The notes under the pieces: generated by a model
The model's database searches: none
Told to the model about the DNA's origin: nothing
The model's input: only the letters and a program-made list of their open reading frames with translations
Program-made: the position numbers and the translations under genes
Part shown: positions 22,390 to 33,194 of the stretch, one piece after another
Layout of the letters: each line of letters starts with the position of its first letter
Numbering within the stretch: the stretch's first letter is position 1
Assembly (NCBI GenBank): GCA_032717465.1
Contig: CM064683.1
Location: forward strand, 38,475,542 to 38,539,541
DNA length: 64,000 bases
DNA from: Coenobita brevimanus
Lineage: Eukaryota; Arthropoda; Malacostraca; Decapoda; Coenobitidae
Reading direction: 5' to 3'

Positions 22390-23085
22390 GTTCTTTCTAC
22401 TTTAACATGACCAAGATTCTTTCGCCCTTTTCAGGTCATTCCCCGTTGTTCAGTGGAAAAATATATGACTGTGGGTTTACATCCTCTCCCTGGGGTATGC
22501 TGCCGGAGCATACGCCCAGCTCAGAGAAGAAGGACGTCCCTGCCCTGCGTAATCTTGGGTCACCCTTGAGCAACGTGAAGTCCTCGTTAGCCCGCCAAAA
22601 TGGTAGGAGATGGGTAGTTACCATTATCCCAGATCATTGTATCATGGTAATGTCGTGGGGCCAAGGCCCGGTAGCTGGTTTTGCACAACACTCCCAGGCG
22701 GGGAACTCAACCATATTTACCAATGAGACAAAATATGGGCTCAGGCTGCAACTCAAATATATCCTGTACAAAGCTTGGGAGTCTTTGCCTCCTCCATTTT
22801 CCCTTCATCTCGCCAAAAGGAATGACCCTGTTTCGATCCTGGCGATCCACTGTCTGCCACAGAAAGGCGACTGCTTGCTTGTCGTCGATGGGTCTGTCAC
22901 AACATTCTCTCTACAGAACTTCTTCGTGACTAGCACCATATTCTAGTAATATCTTGTCACAGCTCAGTGGTATAATAGGACGATACTACGACTCTACATC
23001 TTCATAGCACTTCTCCGTGACTCGCATTATACTCTAGTGCCAATATAATTTCTTACAGTTCAGTGTTCAAGATGGAGAAATGACG
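22390..23085 (+). mobile_element. family B copy split by about 410 bp of foreign sequence
   Basis: Left half 22390-22495: TTTAACATGACCAAGATTCT, TTGTTCAGTGGAAAAATATA, TTTACATCCTCTCC. The B order resumes at 22905 with CTCTACAGAACTTCTTCGTG then ACTAGCACCATATTCTAG. It then repeats an internal part (CTACGACTCTACATCTTCAT.., 22985-23085). The intervening 22496-22905 is unrelated to B and resembles nothing else in the window. A 179-codon frame (22407-22946, +) spans both B halves and the insert. Because its ends are repeat sequence, it is unlikely to be a native protein. Confidence 0.55.
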
Positions 23086-23328
23086 AAAAAAGGGAATAAA
23101 GCTGTAACTCTCGAACGCGGATGATTATCTGTTGCCTTTATCACGACGCTTGAGGTGCAGGGCTATTGTTTCCTTATCGCTCTAGATTGTCGTGATAACA
23201 GTACTTTATTATGTAACGCAATAGGACAGCCAAACGCCGATCGGACTCTCACAGCCCCGCCTGGAATTACCCATCGCAGGTGATTAGGCGGGAGATTAAT
23301 GTGGATTTTACACGTTTTAGGGCCCAAT

Positions 23329-23525
23329 TCTAAGTGCCTGTGGGGAGTTCCTAGTACCTCCTGCTCAGCTATTTGTTTGTCTATTGCATCTCTTCTTGTA
23401 CACTGCCAAACTGTATCAATACCAGAAATGAAGATGGAACAAAAAAAAAGAAGTATCAAGGTACATCCGAATAAATAGCTACAGAAAAGGTGTTACGAAA
23501 CCTTCTATGGTACTTCGAATATTCA
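23329..23525. mobile_element. diverged MITE family A copy
   Basis: Left CCTAGTACCTCCTGCTCAGC then TATTTGTTTG. Right AATAAATAGCTACAGAAAAG, GTGTTACGAAACCTTC and ACTTCGAATATTC. The inverted terminal pattern is recognisable but heavily mutated. Confidence 0.4.
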
Positions 23526-23564
23526 GTAGTTCCTTATATCGACAGTCAAGTATGTGGCTTGGCA

Positions 23565-23760
23565 TCTTATTGGGCACTGAAATCTCCAGTGAATGAGGCC
23601 TTACTAAATAAAGCTTGGTACTTACGCCAGCATTGAAATTCCCTACGGCCAACTCTTCGTAAACTCAGCTGGGTACTTTAGCAAGCATTAAAATCCATAT
23701 GAGGAAAGCCTTGGTAAACACTGGCTAGGTACTTAAGTCAGCCTTGAAATTCCTTGTAAA
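23565..23760. repeat. degenerate tandem repeat, about 65-bp unit, 3 copies
   Basis: The order TTGGTACTTA.GCCAGCATTGAAATTCC / CTGGGTACTTTAGCAAGCATTAAAATCC / CTAGGTACTTAAGTCAGCCTTGAAATTCC recurs, each preceded by TAAA-rich sequence. Confidence 0.6.
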
Positions 23761-24040
23761 AAAAAAAAAGAAAAAAAGTAGTGATTATTGAAATTCTGTT
23801 CTTATTCCCGACAATACATCAATGCAAGTTTTGTTTTCAGCAACGATATTTCCTTTCATTCTTACGAACAGGATGTCATATTTTCAAGACTCTCATTTTC
23901 TGAACAAAATTATGGCATACCTTCTCCATGTATGACTGGCTGTGCGGACTGAGACAGAAGATGTACAGTATGCTTTCGAAAATTACCTCTTATTTGTAAA
24001 CTGCGTATTATCATGAACATCCAGGAGATAACTTCTACTA

Positions 24041-24110
24041 TCTACTATCTATTGCCAGACGCCATAATCCCGCAAGGGGTGGCCGTTTGACTTTGAGTTA
24101 TTTGTTTTAC
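24041..24110 (+). repeat. dispersed repeat H
   Basis: ATTGCCAGACGCCATAATCC, GGGGTGGCCG and TTTGAGTTATTTGTTTT parallel the copy at 10893. Confidence 0.45.
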
Positions 24111-24171
24111 AGGGAGGGACATAACCCTCCACCAACCCACTTGCTGACACGTAGGGCACACGTTTGGTTTG

Positions 24172-24403
24172 GTTATATGGTTAACCCAGCTTTGTAAATG
24201 GTTTCTTGGCTTACAGGAAACCATTTGGCTTGTCACTCAATGTAAAGCCACCTATAAAGGAAAGAAAAGCAATAAGAAGTGACAGGAAAGATGGGAGAAA
24301 TAGGAAGAGAGGAGGGCAGGCACAGAAAAAGAATGATAAAGGCTAAGGAAGAAGTAGGCAGCACTACATCAAGTGAGTGGATGATGGTCGCCACCACCTA
24401 CCA
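24172..24403 (+). repeat. dispersed repeat W with purine insertion
   Basis: TATATGGTTAACCCAGCTTT, GGTTTCTTGG..CAGGAAACC and CACTACATCAAGTGAGTGGA. About 120 bp of purine-rich sequence separates the halves, at the same place as in the 5863 copy. Confidence 0.55.
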
Positions 24404-24529
24404 CTCACAAATAACAATAAAATGGGTGCAGTATCAAGGTTCTTTCTTCATACACCCACAACATGCATAATCTAAAACAATACCTATAGTCTCTTCTCCC
24501 CACCTCCTCCACCTCCCTCTCCCCCTCCT

Positions 24530-24570
24530 CCCTCTCATCATCATAATCATAATCATCATCATCATCATAA
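24530..24570. repeat. (ATC)n run
   Basis: Imperfect TCATAATCATCATC units. Confidence 0.85.
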
Positions 24571-24737
24571 TTCTACTTCCCACTAATACTTGAGATCAGA
24601 AGATACAGCAACAGAAGCAACAAAACACAAAAATATGATTATCAAGAGGATGCCACAGTTAAACAGCAGTCTCGTGCATTAACTCGTCATTCAGTCATTT
24701 ACATTTTTCGGAGTCACCTCACAGACTACACGAGTCT

Positions 24738-24955
24738 ATATCTGTCTGTCTATCTATCTATCTATCCATCCATCTACATATCTATATCTATCTATCTCTA
24801 TTTTTCTATATTTATATATCTATCAATCCATCCATCTACATATCTATCCATCTAGCTGCCTATCTATCTATGTGTATGTATGTATGTAAGTATGTAAGCA
24901 TGCATGTATGTATATGAAAAAGAGAACGATTGTCTGCCTCTCTGTCTGTCTGTCT
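24738..24955. repeat. (CTAT)n / (GTAT)n tetranucleotide tract
   Basis: CTAT and CATC units pass into GTAT (24876-24912) and then CTGT. Imperfect throughout. Confidence 0.85.
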
Positions 24956-25189
24956 ATCCTCTATGGAAATCGAGGGGGTTGCGTAAAGGAATCTCTAGAC
25001 AGCTTCAACAGGTGTAACGTTTTATGACCAATTTAGTTGTGTATATCTGAACTGTTAAAATGGCGCCCCTGATGGCCAAGATCAGAACCAGTCAGAAATA
25101 ATTAAGTCAACATGGTGGAAATATGGTAGCCAACTGCCGTAATTATTAATCTTATTTTTTTTGCTTCTACAACCATATATTTTATTACA

Positions 25190-25400
25190 ACAGGTCGGGT
25201 GTATGGATGGATTGGTGAGGTGGACCAAGGGGAGGGGAGCAGTGTTGAGTGGATGAGTGGGCGTGGAGAGGTGGAGTGGGTGGATGGGTGTAGTGGGGAA
25301 AGGTGGGTTGGCAGGATGGGTGGGTGAATGTAGGTGAGTGGGTGGGGATGGTGGACGGGAGGGGAGGGTAGGTGGGTGAGCAGGGTGGGTGGTAGTGTGA
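25190..25400. repeat. G/T-rich GGTGGATGGGTG low-complexity block
   Basis: Irregular GGTGGG and GGATG words over about 200 bp. Confidence 0.75.
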
Positions 25401-25484
25401 AAAAAAAGGTCCACGGTAGGAACAGGTCCATAAGACTACATCCCTGTGGAAATGAGTCCAAGGAAGAACAATGGTTTAATGGGT

Positions 25485-25509
25485 GAGAGAGAGAGAGAGA
25501 GAGAGAGAC

Positions 25510-25564
<55 letters not shown>
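25485..25564. repeat. (GA)n microsatellite
   Basis: About 40 GA units with two CAGA interruptions near 25508-25517. Confidence 0.95.
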
Positions 25565-25567
<3 letters not shown>

Positions 25568-26225
25568 GTACGTGAAGAACTGGGAAGACCTAACCCGGTT
25601 ATCAAATCAATTTTGCTTGTGCGTTCAATGTGTTCTGTGTCACCGTGTTCCTGATATGTTGTTGTGTACACCCTTCCAAGCAAGTATCGGCCCCTTTGGG
25701 TACGATGGCTGTGAAAACGAGAAACTTCCGCGGACACACACGAGTCTATAAATGTGGTGCCTCAAAAATATACCACCCAGTAAGAGAATCTTTTTGCAAT
25801 TTTGAGCGCTAACAATTACCAAAGATAATATTTGCACTTATAATTACAAGATGACCCATATGTCCCAATGCTTCATCCATGTTTCAGAATGATTCGTGGT
25901 GTAAGTGTGCCGTTACTTATTTGGGAGGGTGTACATGATCTGTTCTTAAGTGTCCAATCTTCCTTCATTTCTTGCATCTTCCTTCTCTTCTCTCCTCTTG
26001 AATTATCTATTTTCTAATATTTCCTCTCTTCTTGGATCTCCTCTGTGTTCTGGTGCTCAATGTGCTCTTGTGTCACTATCTTCTGGTGTGTCAGGTGTGT
26101 TACGGTGTGTCAAATAAGTTACTGTGTTTTAAAATCTTAACCTTTCCTCAGATCCCTTTCCTGTTCTTGCACGTGGTTCGTTCTTGCGTCAGACGTGTTG
26201 TGTCTGATCTAGTTCTCTGAGTCAC
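25565..26225. other. unique sequence, no gene seen
   Basis: No exon or repeat copy could be supported. Progressively pyrimidine-rich towards the 3' side. Confidence 0.35.
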
Positions 26226-26745
26226 ACAATGATTATTCTCCCGTTCCTCTCTACTCTCATCTTCATATTACTTTTACTTTGCTTTTCTCCTTTATTTGAG
26301 TTATACTGTTGTCATAATATTTACTCATGTGTCAAATTCTTCCTCTTTTCCTGTATCTCCCCTTCGCTTCTATTTTCCTTCCCTTATTTTCCCGTATGAA
26401 TATTCCTCTTTTCTTGCCTTCCCTCTATTATTGGATATTTTTTTTTATTCTTTTCCTGCATCTTTCATCTCTATGTGTTCTTCCTTCCTTCGTTTTTACC
26501 TCCTCTTATCCTGTGGCTTCTCTTATCTTGTACCTTCCTTCTTTTGACCATACGTGTCTTCTTCTTTCTTGTCTTCCCTTTATTCTTGGATATCTTTTCT
26601 GTTCTTTCCTGTATCGTGTCTCTCTGTGTATTCTCCTGTCTTTATTTTACAGTATTTCCCTTTTTTCTTTGGTCTTCCCTATTTTCTTGCATTTTCCTCG
26701 TTTCCCCTGTGCCTGGTCTGTTTCCCTTCCTGATAAATTTTCTTT
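26226..26745. repeat. T/C-rich block with TTCTTTCTTG words
   Basis: Thymine-dominated pyrimidine block with recurring CTTCTTTCTTG.CTTCCC motifs (26400, 26560, 26665). Phe/Leu-rich open frames are compositional. Confidence 0.65.
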
Positions 26746-26747
26746 GT

Positions 26748-27140
26748 GCCTGATCTAATCCCACCGTGCCTGATCTACTCCCACCGTGCCTGATCTACTC
26801 CCTCCGTGCCTGATCTACTCCCACCGTGCCTGATCTACTCCCTCCGTGCCTGATCTACTCCCTCCGTGCCTGATCTACTCCCTCCGTGCCTGATCTACTC
26901 CCACCGTGCCTGATCTACTCCCACCGTGCCTGATCTACTCCCACCGTGCCTGATCTACTCCCTCCGTGCCTGATCTACTCCCACCGTGCCTGATCTACTC
27001 CCTCCGTGCCTGATCTACTCCCTCCGTGCCTGATCTACTCCCTCCGTGCCTGATCTACTCCCTCCGTGCCTGATCTACTCCCACCGTGCCTAATCTACTC
27101 CCACCGTGCCTCATCTACTTCCACCGTGCCTGAATTAACC
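26748..27140. repeat. 20-bp minisatellite, unit CCGTGCCTGATCTACTCCCT
   Basis: About 19 units, exactly 20 bp each, so the phase never slips. The main variant is CCCA for CCCT at the unit end. The last two or three units are diverged (TAATCTACT, TCATCTACTT, TGAATTAACC), which marks the older edge. Confidence 0.95.
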
Positions 27141-27289
27141 CCTCCGTGCCTGCCCTCCACCCACCACCCCCACACGTTCCGCTGCCCCAGTTTCGTCACC
27201 ACACATCCGGATCGCTACCCCGAATTCGACCTTGTTCGCTATGTTACCTTTTTTCCTCTCTCGCCATTGATATTTCGAGGCGTCACCGG

Positions 27290-28450
27290 TTGAATTGACG
27301 TCACAGTGCCCGCCCGGTGACGCCACAGGAACCCCCGCTACGTCACACTCTTCCTTGTCACACTTCATGACGTCACAGGAACCCTCGCTACGTCACACTT
27401 TCTTGGGCCCACTTCATGACGTCACAGGAACTCCCGCTACGTCACACTTCCTGGATTCAATTCGTGACGTCACAGGAACCCCCGCTACGTCACACTTCCT
27501 GGACACACTTCATGACGTCACAGGAACCCCCGCTACGTCACACTTCCCGGACACACTTCATGACGTCACAGGAACTATGGCTGCGTCACACTTTCTGGAC
27601 ACACTTCATGACGTCACAGGAACCCCCACTACGTCACACTCTTCCTGGACACACTTCATGACGTCACAGGAACGCCCGCTACGTCACACTTCCTGGACAC
27701 ACTTCATGACGTCACAGGAACCCCCGCGACGTCACACTCTTCCTGGACTCACTTCATGACGTCACAGGAACCCCTGCAACGTCACACTTTCTTGGGCCCA
27801 CTTCATGACGTCACAGGAACCCCCCACTACGTCACACTTTCTGGACTCCATTCGTGACGTCACAGGAACCCCCGCTACGTCACTGCACGGGTCATTTCAT
27901 GACGTCACAGGAACCCCCGTCACGTCATAATTTGCTTTCATGACGTCACAGGCATCCCGCCATACCACACTGACTAGCCCCATTTCATGACGTCATAGGA
28001 ACCCCTGCTACGTCACAGCTTTCCTTGCTCCACTTCGCTTCCTGGGTTCATTTCATGACGTCACAGGAACCCCCGCTACGTCACACTTCCTGGACACACT
28101 TCATGACGTCACAGGAACCCCCGCTACGTCACACTTCCTGGACTCACTTCATGACGTCACAGGAACCCCCGCTACGTCACACTCTTCCTGGACTCACTTC
28201 ATGACGTCACAGGAACCCCCGCAACGTCACACTTTCTTGGGCCCACTTCATGACGTCACAGGAACTCCCCGCTACGTCATACTTTCTTGGACCCACTTCA
28301 TGGCGTCACAGGAACCCCCGCCACGTCACAGTACACTTGGCCCCACTTCAGTACGTCACAGGAACCCCCGTCACGTTGCTCTATATCTGACTCAGCTCCA
28401 TGACGTCACAGGAACTTCCCCTACGTCACACTCTGCCCCAACTGCGTCAC
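27290..28450. repeat. 46-50-bp minisatellite carrying TGACGTCA octamers
   Basis: Consensus unit: CTTCATGACGTCACAGGAAC then CCCCGCTACGTCACACTT then CCTGGACACA. By eye about 21 units keep the palindromic TGACGTCA. Most also keep a TACGTCAC half-site 17-18 bp later. Units vary in a CTTCC/TTCTTGGGCCC linker. Open frames through it (up to 154 codons) are repeat artefacts. TGACGTCA is the CRE bound by CREB/ATF bZIP factors. Whether it is used here is unknown. Confidence 0.93.
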
Positions 28451-28459
28451 AGGCACCCA

Positions 28460-29110
28460 CCCACACTCTTCTAACATCTGAGGTCATGTGTAGTGTTCTT
28501 ACGGCTGTAAGGTATGGCAGGGGGCAAGGCTTAATGGTAATGTGATTAAACGCTATTTTATTTCCATGCCATAGCTCTCATTAACAACTACCGTATGTTT
28601 TAAAGTGCTTACTGTACCCTGGGGAAAGACTGTACTTAATTAAATACACTTAACTGTTATTAATTACACTCCAAACTTAAAAATCAGTTCCACAATACGT
28701 ACGCCATGCTTTCCTACCCCAAGATGTAAATGGAATCATCTCTTATATTTTGGCAATTGGTTAATATCTCCAGCTAAACTGAATTATACTTGATCAATAG
28801 TATGTTCTTTACCTTAAGGCTATTCGCAGTATATTTTAAAACTAAATATCACTAATTACTGGCAGTCTGTGTATATTCAGCACAAGGGTAGGTGTGTGTA
28901 TGTTTATGCATTATGGTCCAATGCACTATATACAGCAATAAGGAAAAAAACTGAAAAAAAATAAAGACACCGAATATACATTGAGCTAAACTACTGAACG
29001 GTTTGTATGACCAGTTAACTATCATAGCAAATGAGAAGTGAATATTATTCCTACTGATAAACTCAAACTTTGAAATAAGAACATCTTTTAAATACAAAAG
29101 GAAGGAACCA
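28460..29110. other. AT-rich unique sequence, no gene seen
   Basis: No tandem repeat or recognised dispersed copy. The 104-codon minus frame 28852-29166 is AT-driven and overlaps repeat E. Confidence 0.35.
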
Positions 29111-29117
29111 TAGGAGA

Positions 29118-29330
29118 GAAGTCTGTAAGTCCGTTCCCTCCACCAAAAAAAAAAGGTCAAATTCAAGAGCTGTTCATTTAGAGATGCCTGGACACACTGT
29201 GTTTAAAAGACGGGAGGTCATAAGCAGAGGGAAGACATAGGCAGGAAAACAGTTTAATGATTGACTTGTTGCATACATGAAGCACTGGGAGTATCGGATA
29301 ACTTTTGCACTGGAGAGTTAGATGAAAAGA
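29118..29330 (+). repeat. dispersed repeat E
   Basis: GAGCTGTTCATTTAGAGATG, CCTGGACACACTGTGTTTAA, GGGAGGTCATAAGCAGAGGG and TTGTTGCATACATGAAGCAC closely follow the 58068 copy. Confidence 0.55.
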
Positions 29331-30120
29331 GATGAGGGTTTGCCGCCAGACAAGAAAGTACAGAAGTCCTACATAGATACGGTACCACATGGGGCTTCCC
29401 TAAAGTGAGGCATCTTGTATATGAAAATTCTTAGAGTGCAACCGACTGACCCGGCCGTTCCTACAGTCTCGCATTTGGAGGTATAGAAATCCCCCCAAAG
29501 GTTACCACGGTGCAGAACATGAAAGCATAGCGTACCGGCCTTCGCCCTTGGTAGCATTACGTGATCAAAAAGCCTCTTGCCTTCTCGAACAGAAGGACGC
29601 GGCACAAGACATTCACCCTGACTGCCACTTTAGACTACTATGCTCTGTCCACTTTAAACTGACCTAAATTTGCCACAGGCCCATCTTTAATACTGAGCTC
29701 TGACCAAAAATTACCACAGGAACATGGTGCTAGTTAGGATATGTTATGGAAGGCATGTAGAGCCGCTGTATTGTTTCATTTGGTCGAGAGCTACGAAAAT
29801 AAACTCAAAATTGACCAAAATCTCCACCAGGCTAACATTCTGGGACTCCTACGACTCACTTTCAGCTAAATAAAACCGTCTAGCGTCACCTGGAGCGAAG
29901 TAATAGACCTGCATCGATCATGAAAGGGTTGACGATACCGGTATTGCCACTCCCAGGCTCCTACGACTTTCTCTCAGCTGAATAGAGTTGACTTGCGTTA
30001 AATTATACAGTTCCACGGTGGCTGAGCTATAGATTGCAGTGCATGGTAGTTGTGTGGCAGCTGTTGAAGAGCCTGAAGCAAACCTGTTCTCCCCTGCCTT
30101 TGAGTTGACCACAATACGCA
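29330..30120. other. mostly unique; diverged family B remnant near 29690-29800 (-)
   Basis: ACATGGTGCTAGTTAGGATA and GGCATGTAGAGCCGCTGTAT echo the complement of family B. AAATAAAACCGTCTAGCG (29870) is the short AATCGTCTG motif. A 78-codon minus frame (29369-29605) has no recognised content. Confidence 0.35.
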
Positions 30121-30122
30121 TT

Positions 30123-30325
30123 GTCCTGTCGACACGCATACATCATATCCACACGCATACACCCTATCCACACACATACACCCTATCCACACGCATACAC
30201 CCTATCCACACACACGCATCCTATCCATACGCACATACACTCTATCCACACGCATACACCCTGTCCACACGCGGTATACACCCTATCTACACACATACAC
30301 CCTACCCACACACGCACTCCACCAA
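30123..30325. repeat. 19-bp minisatellite, unit CACGCATACACCCTATCCA
   Basis: About 11 imperfect units. Variants swap CACGC/CACAC and CTATCC/CTGTCC. Confidence 0.88.
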
Positions 30326-30519
30326 ACCCTCATCGCCTTTGTTTTAAAATAACTGAGTAATTGACAAAAAAAATAATATAACTGCACCTCGTTTTTCAGA
30401 ATTAAATAAACAAGCTCGATCACGTTTTACACTTTCTATTTTAGTTATCAAATTACGCAGAAATGCAAAATAAATATAGGATTCACAAGGTACAATTACT
30501 TCTTGCTTAATATACTGCA

Positions 30520-30547
30520 TTATCATCATCATCATCATCATCATCAT
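30520..30547. repeat. (ATC)n microsatellite
   Basis: About nine ATC units. Confidence 0.92.
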
Positions 30548-30637
30548 TATTCCGACTTAATAGTGATGATCAAAAAAAATAAAAAAGACAGTTCCCAGAA
30601 GCAGTGTGCATAGTATGGTGGCCCACGAAATGTATAC

Positions 30638-30640
<3 letters not shown>

Positions 30641-30686
<46 letters not shown>
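30641..30686. repeat. (GT)n microsatellite
   Basis: About 23 GT units. Confidence 0.95.
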
Positions 30687-30687
<1 letters not shown>

Positions 30688-30729
30688 ACAGACGGACAGA
30701 TAGACACACACACATACATACATATACAA

Positions 30730-31190
30730 CGACTTTACGACCAACGAAATAACTATGAAGATATTTTTTTTTACCGTACCTTGTCCGCGTACGATAGATG
30801 GATAAGGAAGTGGTTAATACGGTACAATATTCCTCACTTAAACAAAACCATCTGGTATTAAATTTGCTTTACAATATACCAGTAAAGGCTTTATTCAACA
30901 TCGATTTTAGTAACTCAATGATCGCTAGGATTTCTGAGTAAAACTATGTGGTTCTGTAATGAATTAAATATTGAGGTATTCCGCAGTGGATTACATGAAG
31001 CACATTTTAAGCCTCCGCCTGCTACGATTTCCCCTCAGATGAATAAAACCGTCTGACGTTATCCTTAATATAATAATGAAGCATATCTAACACCATCAGT
31101 GGATTGGATCGATAAAATCTTTAAACATGTCAAAAAATTCTCTCCTCTGAAAAAAGAAAAAATGAATGGAATTAGTAAGAATAAATACCT
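30730..31190. other. unique sequence, no gene seen
   Basis: Includes one AAAACCGTCTGACG motif at 31036. Nothing else recognised. Confidence 0.35.
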
Positions 31191-31195
31191 CGACC

Positions 31196-31600
31196 TCATC
31201 CTGCTTCACCCTCCACCCTGCCTCACCCTCCACCCTGCCTCACCCACCACCCTGTTTCACCCACCACCCTGCCTCATCCATTAACCTGCTTCACCCAACA
31301 CCCTGCCTCACCCATTACCCTGCTTCACTCATCACTCTGCCTCACCCTCCACTCTGCCTCACCCACCACCCCGCCTCCCCTTTCATCCTGCCTCCCCTTT
31401 CATTCTGCCTCACTCACCACCCTGCTTCACCCTCCACCCTGCCTCACCCACTATCCTGCCTCACTAACCAACCTCTTCCTTCTCCCTCACTCTCAATTGT
31501 GTTCCACTCTCCACTGCACCCCATTCTTCCTCTCACTCACTCATCTTTACCTCCCTCCCCATTCTGCTCACCCTATCCCTGCCTCACCCTGCCTCACCCA
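31196..31600. repeat. degenerate 14-18-bp minisatellite, CACCCTGCCTCACCC
   Basis: About 20 irregular units of CCACCCTGCCTCACCC with TTCA and CATT variants. The Pro/Leu/Thr/His-rich frame is an artefact. Confidence 0.8.
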
Positions 31601-31914
31601 CATGGCGTCCTCCATCTTTGCCACGTCTGGTCATCGTATAACGGAAGGCAAGTTCGTCTGCGTCACTTTTAATCGTGTTCGCATTACGATTACCCAAAAC
31701 ACAGGGATTTGAGAGGCATTGTATTTTCCAGTGTGTCAACCCCCTGAGTGAGAGGACAATGCTTTTACTCTCGTCTTGCCGCCTCCAGACGATTAATCTC
31801 TACTTTTCCGAGCTGAAGGGGTTGGATGTGGACTTGATTAACCATTTCACTCTTAGCTGTCATTCCGGAACTGAGGAAAATCGTCTGAAGGTAATTAGAA
31901 TAAGCGTAGGCCTA

Positions 31915-32050
31915 ATTAATACGCCATTGCTGAGATGAATAATACGCCACTGCAGAGATAAAATAACACGTCATTGCAGAAAAATAATACGCCATGGAAG
32001 ACACTAATAGGTCATTGCAGAGATAAATAATACGTCATTGCAGAGGAGTA
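31915..32050. repeat. 22-24-bp minisatellite, unit TAATACGCCATTGCAGAGAT
   Basis: Six imperfect units: TAATACGCCATTGCTGAG, TAATACGCCACTGCAGAG, TAACACGTCATTGCAG, TAATACGCCATGGAAGAC, TAATAGGTCATTGCAGAG and TAATACGTCATTGCAGAG. Confidence 0.75.
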
Positions 32051-32295
32051 AAAATCGCGGCAGACACCTTCAAGCGCTTAGCCAGGGTTCTCGTCTCTGT
32101 AACTTTGGCCTTCGAGCCTGTTACACACCCACTGCCCTCGTACACAAAGCCAGTGCATCATATGGATTACCGCAGTTACCTCGAAGTGAAGGGGTGAAAT
32201 CTCTCTCTCTCTCTCTCTTGCTTTCTTCTTCTGCTCTAATGATTTGCTTGTCCTAATTTTAACCCCATACCTTCTCCATTTATTAAAAGAAAACT

Positions 32296-32359
32296 GGATA
32301 ATAATAATAATAATAATAATGATAATAATAATAAAAATAATAATAGTAGTAATAATAGC

Positions 32360-32405
<46 letters not shown>

Positions 32406-32407
32406 GC

Positions 32408-32439
<32 letters not shown>

Positions 32440-32510
32440 TAATAATAATAATGTAATACTGTAATAATGATAATAATAATGACAATGATGATGATAATGA
32501 TGACGATGAA
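32296..32510. repeat. (TAA)n microsatellite with interruptions
   Basis: About 210 bp of AAT units with TAGCAA and TGATAA interruptions, ending in GATGATGA. A short (CT)n lies at 32200-32219. Confidence 0.95.
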
Positions 32511-32514
32511 ATCC

Positions 32515-33185
32515 TCAGCCTCTTTAACAACCCACGAGTGACCGTCTTTCAATTCCTCTTTCTTCAACAAAATAACATCCTTTTTTCAAATGTTGTTCTT
32601 TCCACCCCAGCGATTTTATTCAGCTTCGGGGGGGACTGCTATTGAAGGAGCCACGAAAAAGAAAAAATCTTCACTAATCTCTTAATCACAAAACATATAA
32701 AACCTGCATAAAATCGTCTGAAATTAGCAAGAATACAAACACAATATGCAAACATGACTTCAAGGATTTCAATACACGCAGCACTTTTGATTCTTTATAT
32801 TGAACCCTTGCTTGCTCAATCAACCACACCCATCCCTCTGACCGCCTAACCCCATCCCTTCTGCATATCTCACCTCACCAGATTTAGACATTAGAAAAAA
32901 AGGGTTGACAGAGTCGCAATTAAAATAATGTGATGTTTAAGCAAAGGAGTGTTGATAAGGTGGACAAGTGTTCATTGTGACTTGCAGTAAAGGATTAAGG
33001 TGTTTGTGTAAAAAAAGAGAAGAGAAAAAAAAGACTAAAATAAAAATCATAAAGTTCTGATTAAGGAAGGAATGTTGATAATATTGAGACTAATCCTTCA
33101 GTTAAACACTCAGAACAAGACTTGTCCTCAGAAAATATTGATGTAAAAAAACTTATGTCCTGATATTGAAGGGAAACTGGGGAAC
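32515..33185. other. AT-rich unique sequence, no gene seen
   Basis: One AAAATCGTCTGAAATTAG motif (32709). No other feature supported. Confidence 0.35.
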
Positions 33186-33194
33186 GATTCTAGA

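Noticed and set aside
22407..22946. 179-codon frame considered as a native gene
   Set aside because: Both ends lie in family B repeat sequence and the middle is an insertion. The frame crosses the junctions by chance. Kept as a finding about the insertion only.
27295..27759. 154-codon open frame through the CRE minisatellite
   Set aside because: Open only because the repeat unit lacks stops in that phase. The peptide is periodic and has no independent support.
27296..28408. assigning a CREB-regulated promoter or enhancer
   Set aside because: No transcription start or neighbouring gene can be identified, so only the repeat and its motif content are reported.
29369..29605. 78-codon minus-strand frame
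   Set aside because: No recognisable motif, no start or splice support, and it overlaps dispersed repeat sequence.
30123..30325. telomere-like or interstitial telomeric repeat
   Set aside because: The unit CACGCATACACCCTATCCA has no TTAGG/CCTAA periodicity. No arthropod telomeric run exists in the window.
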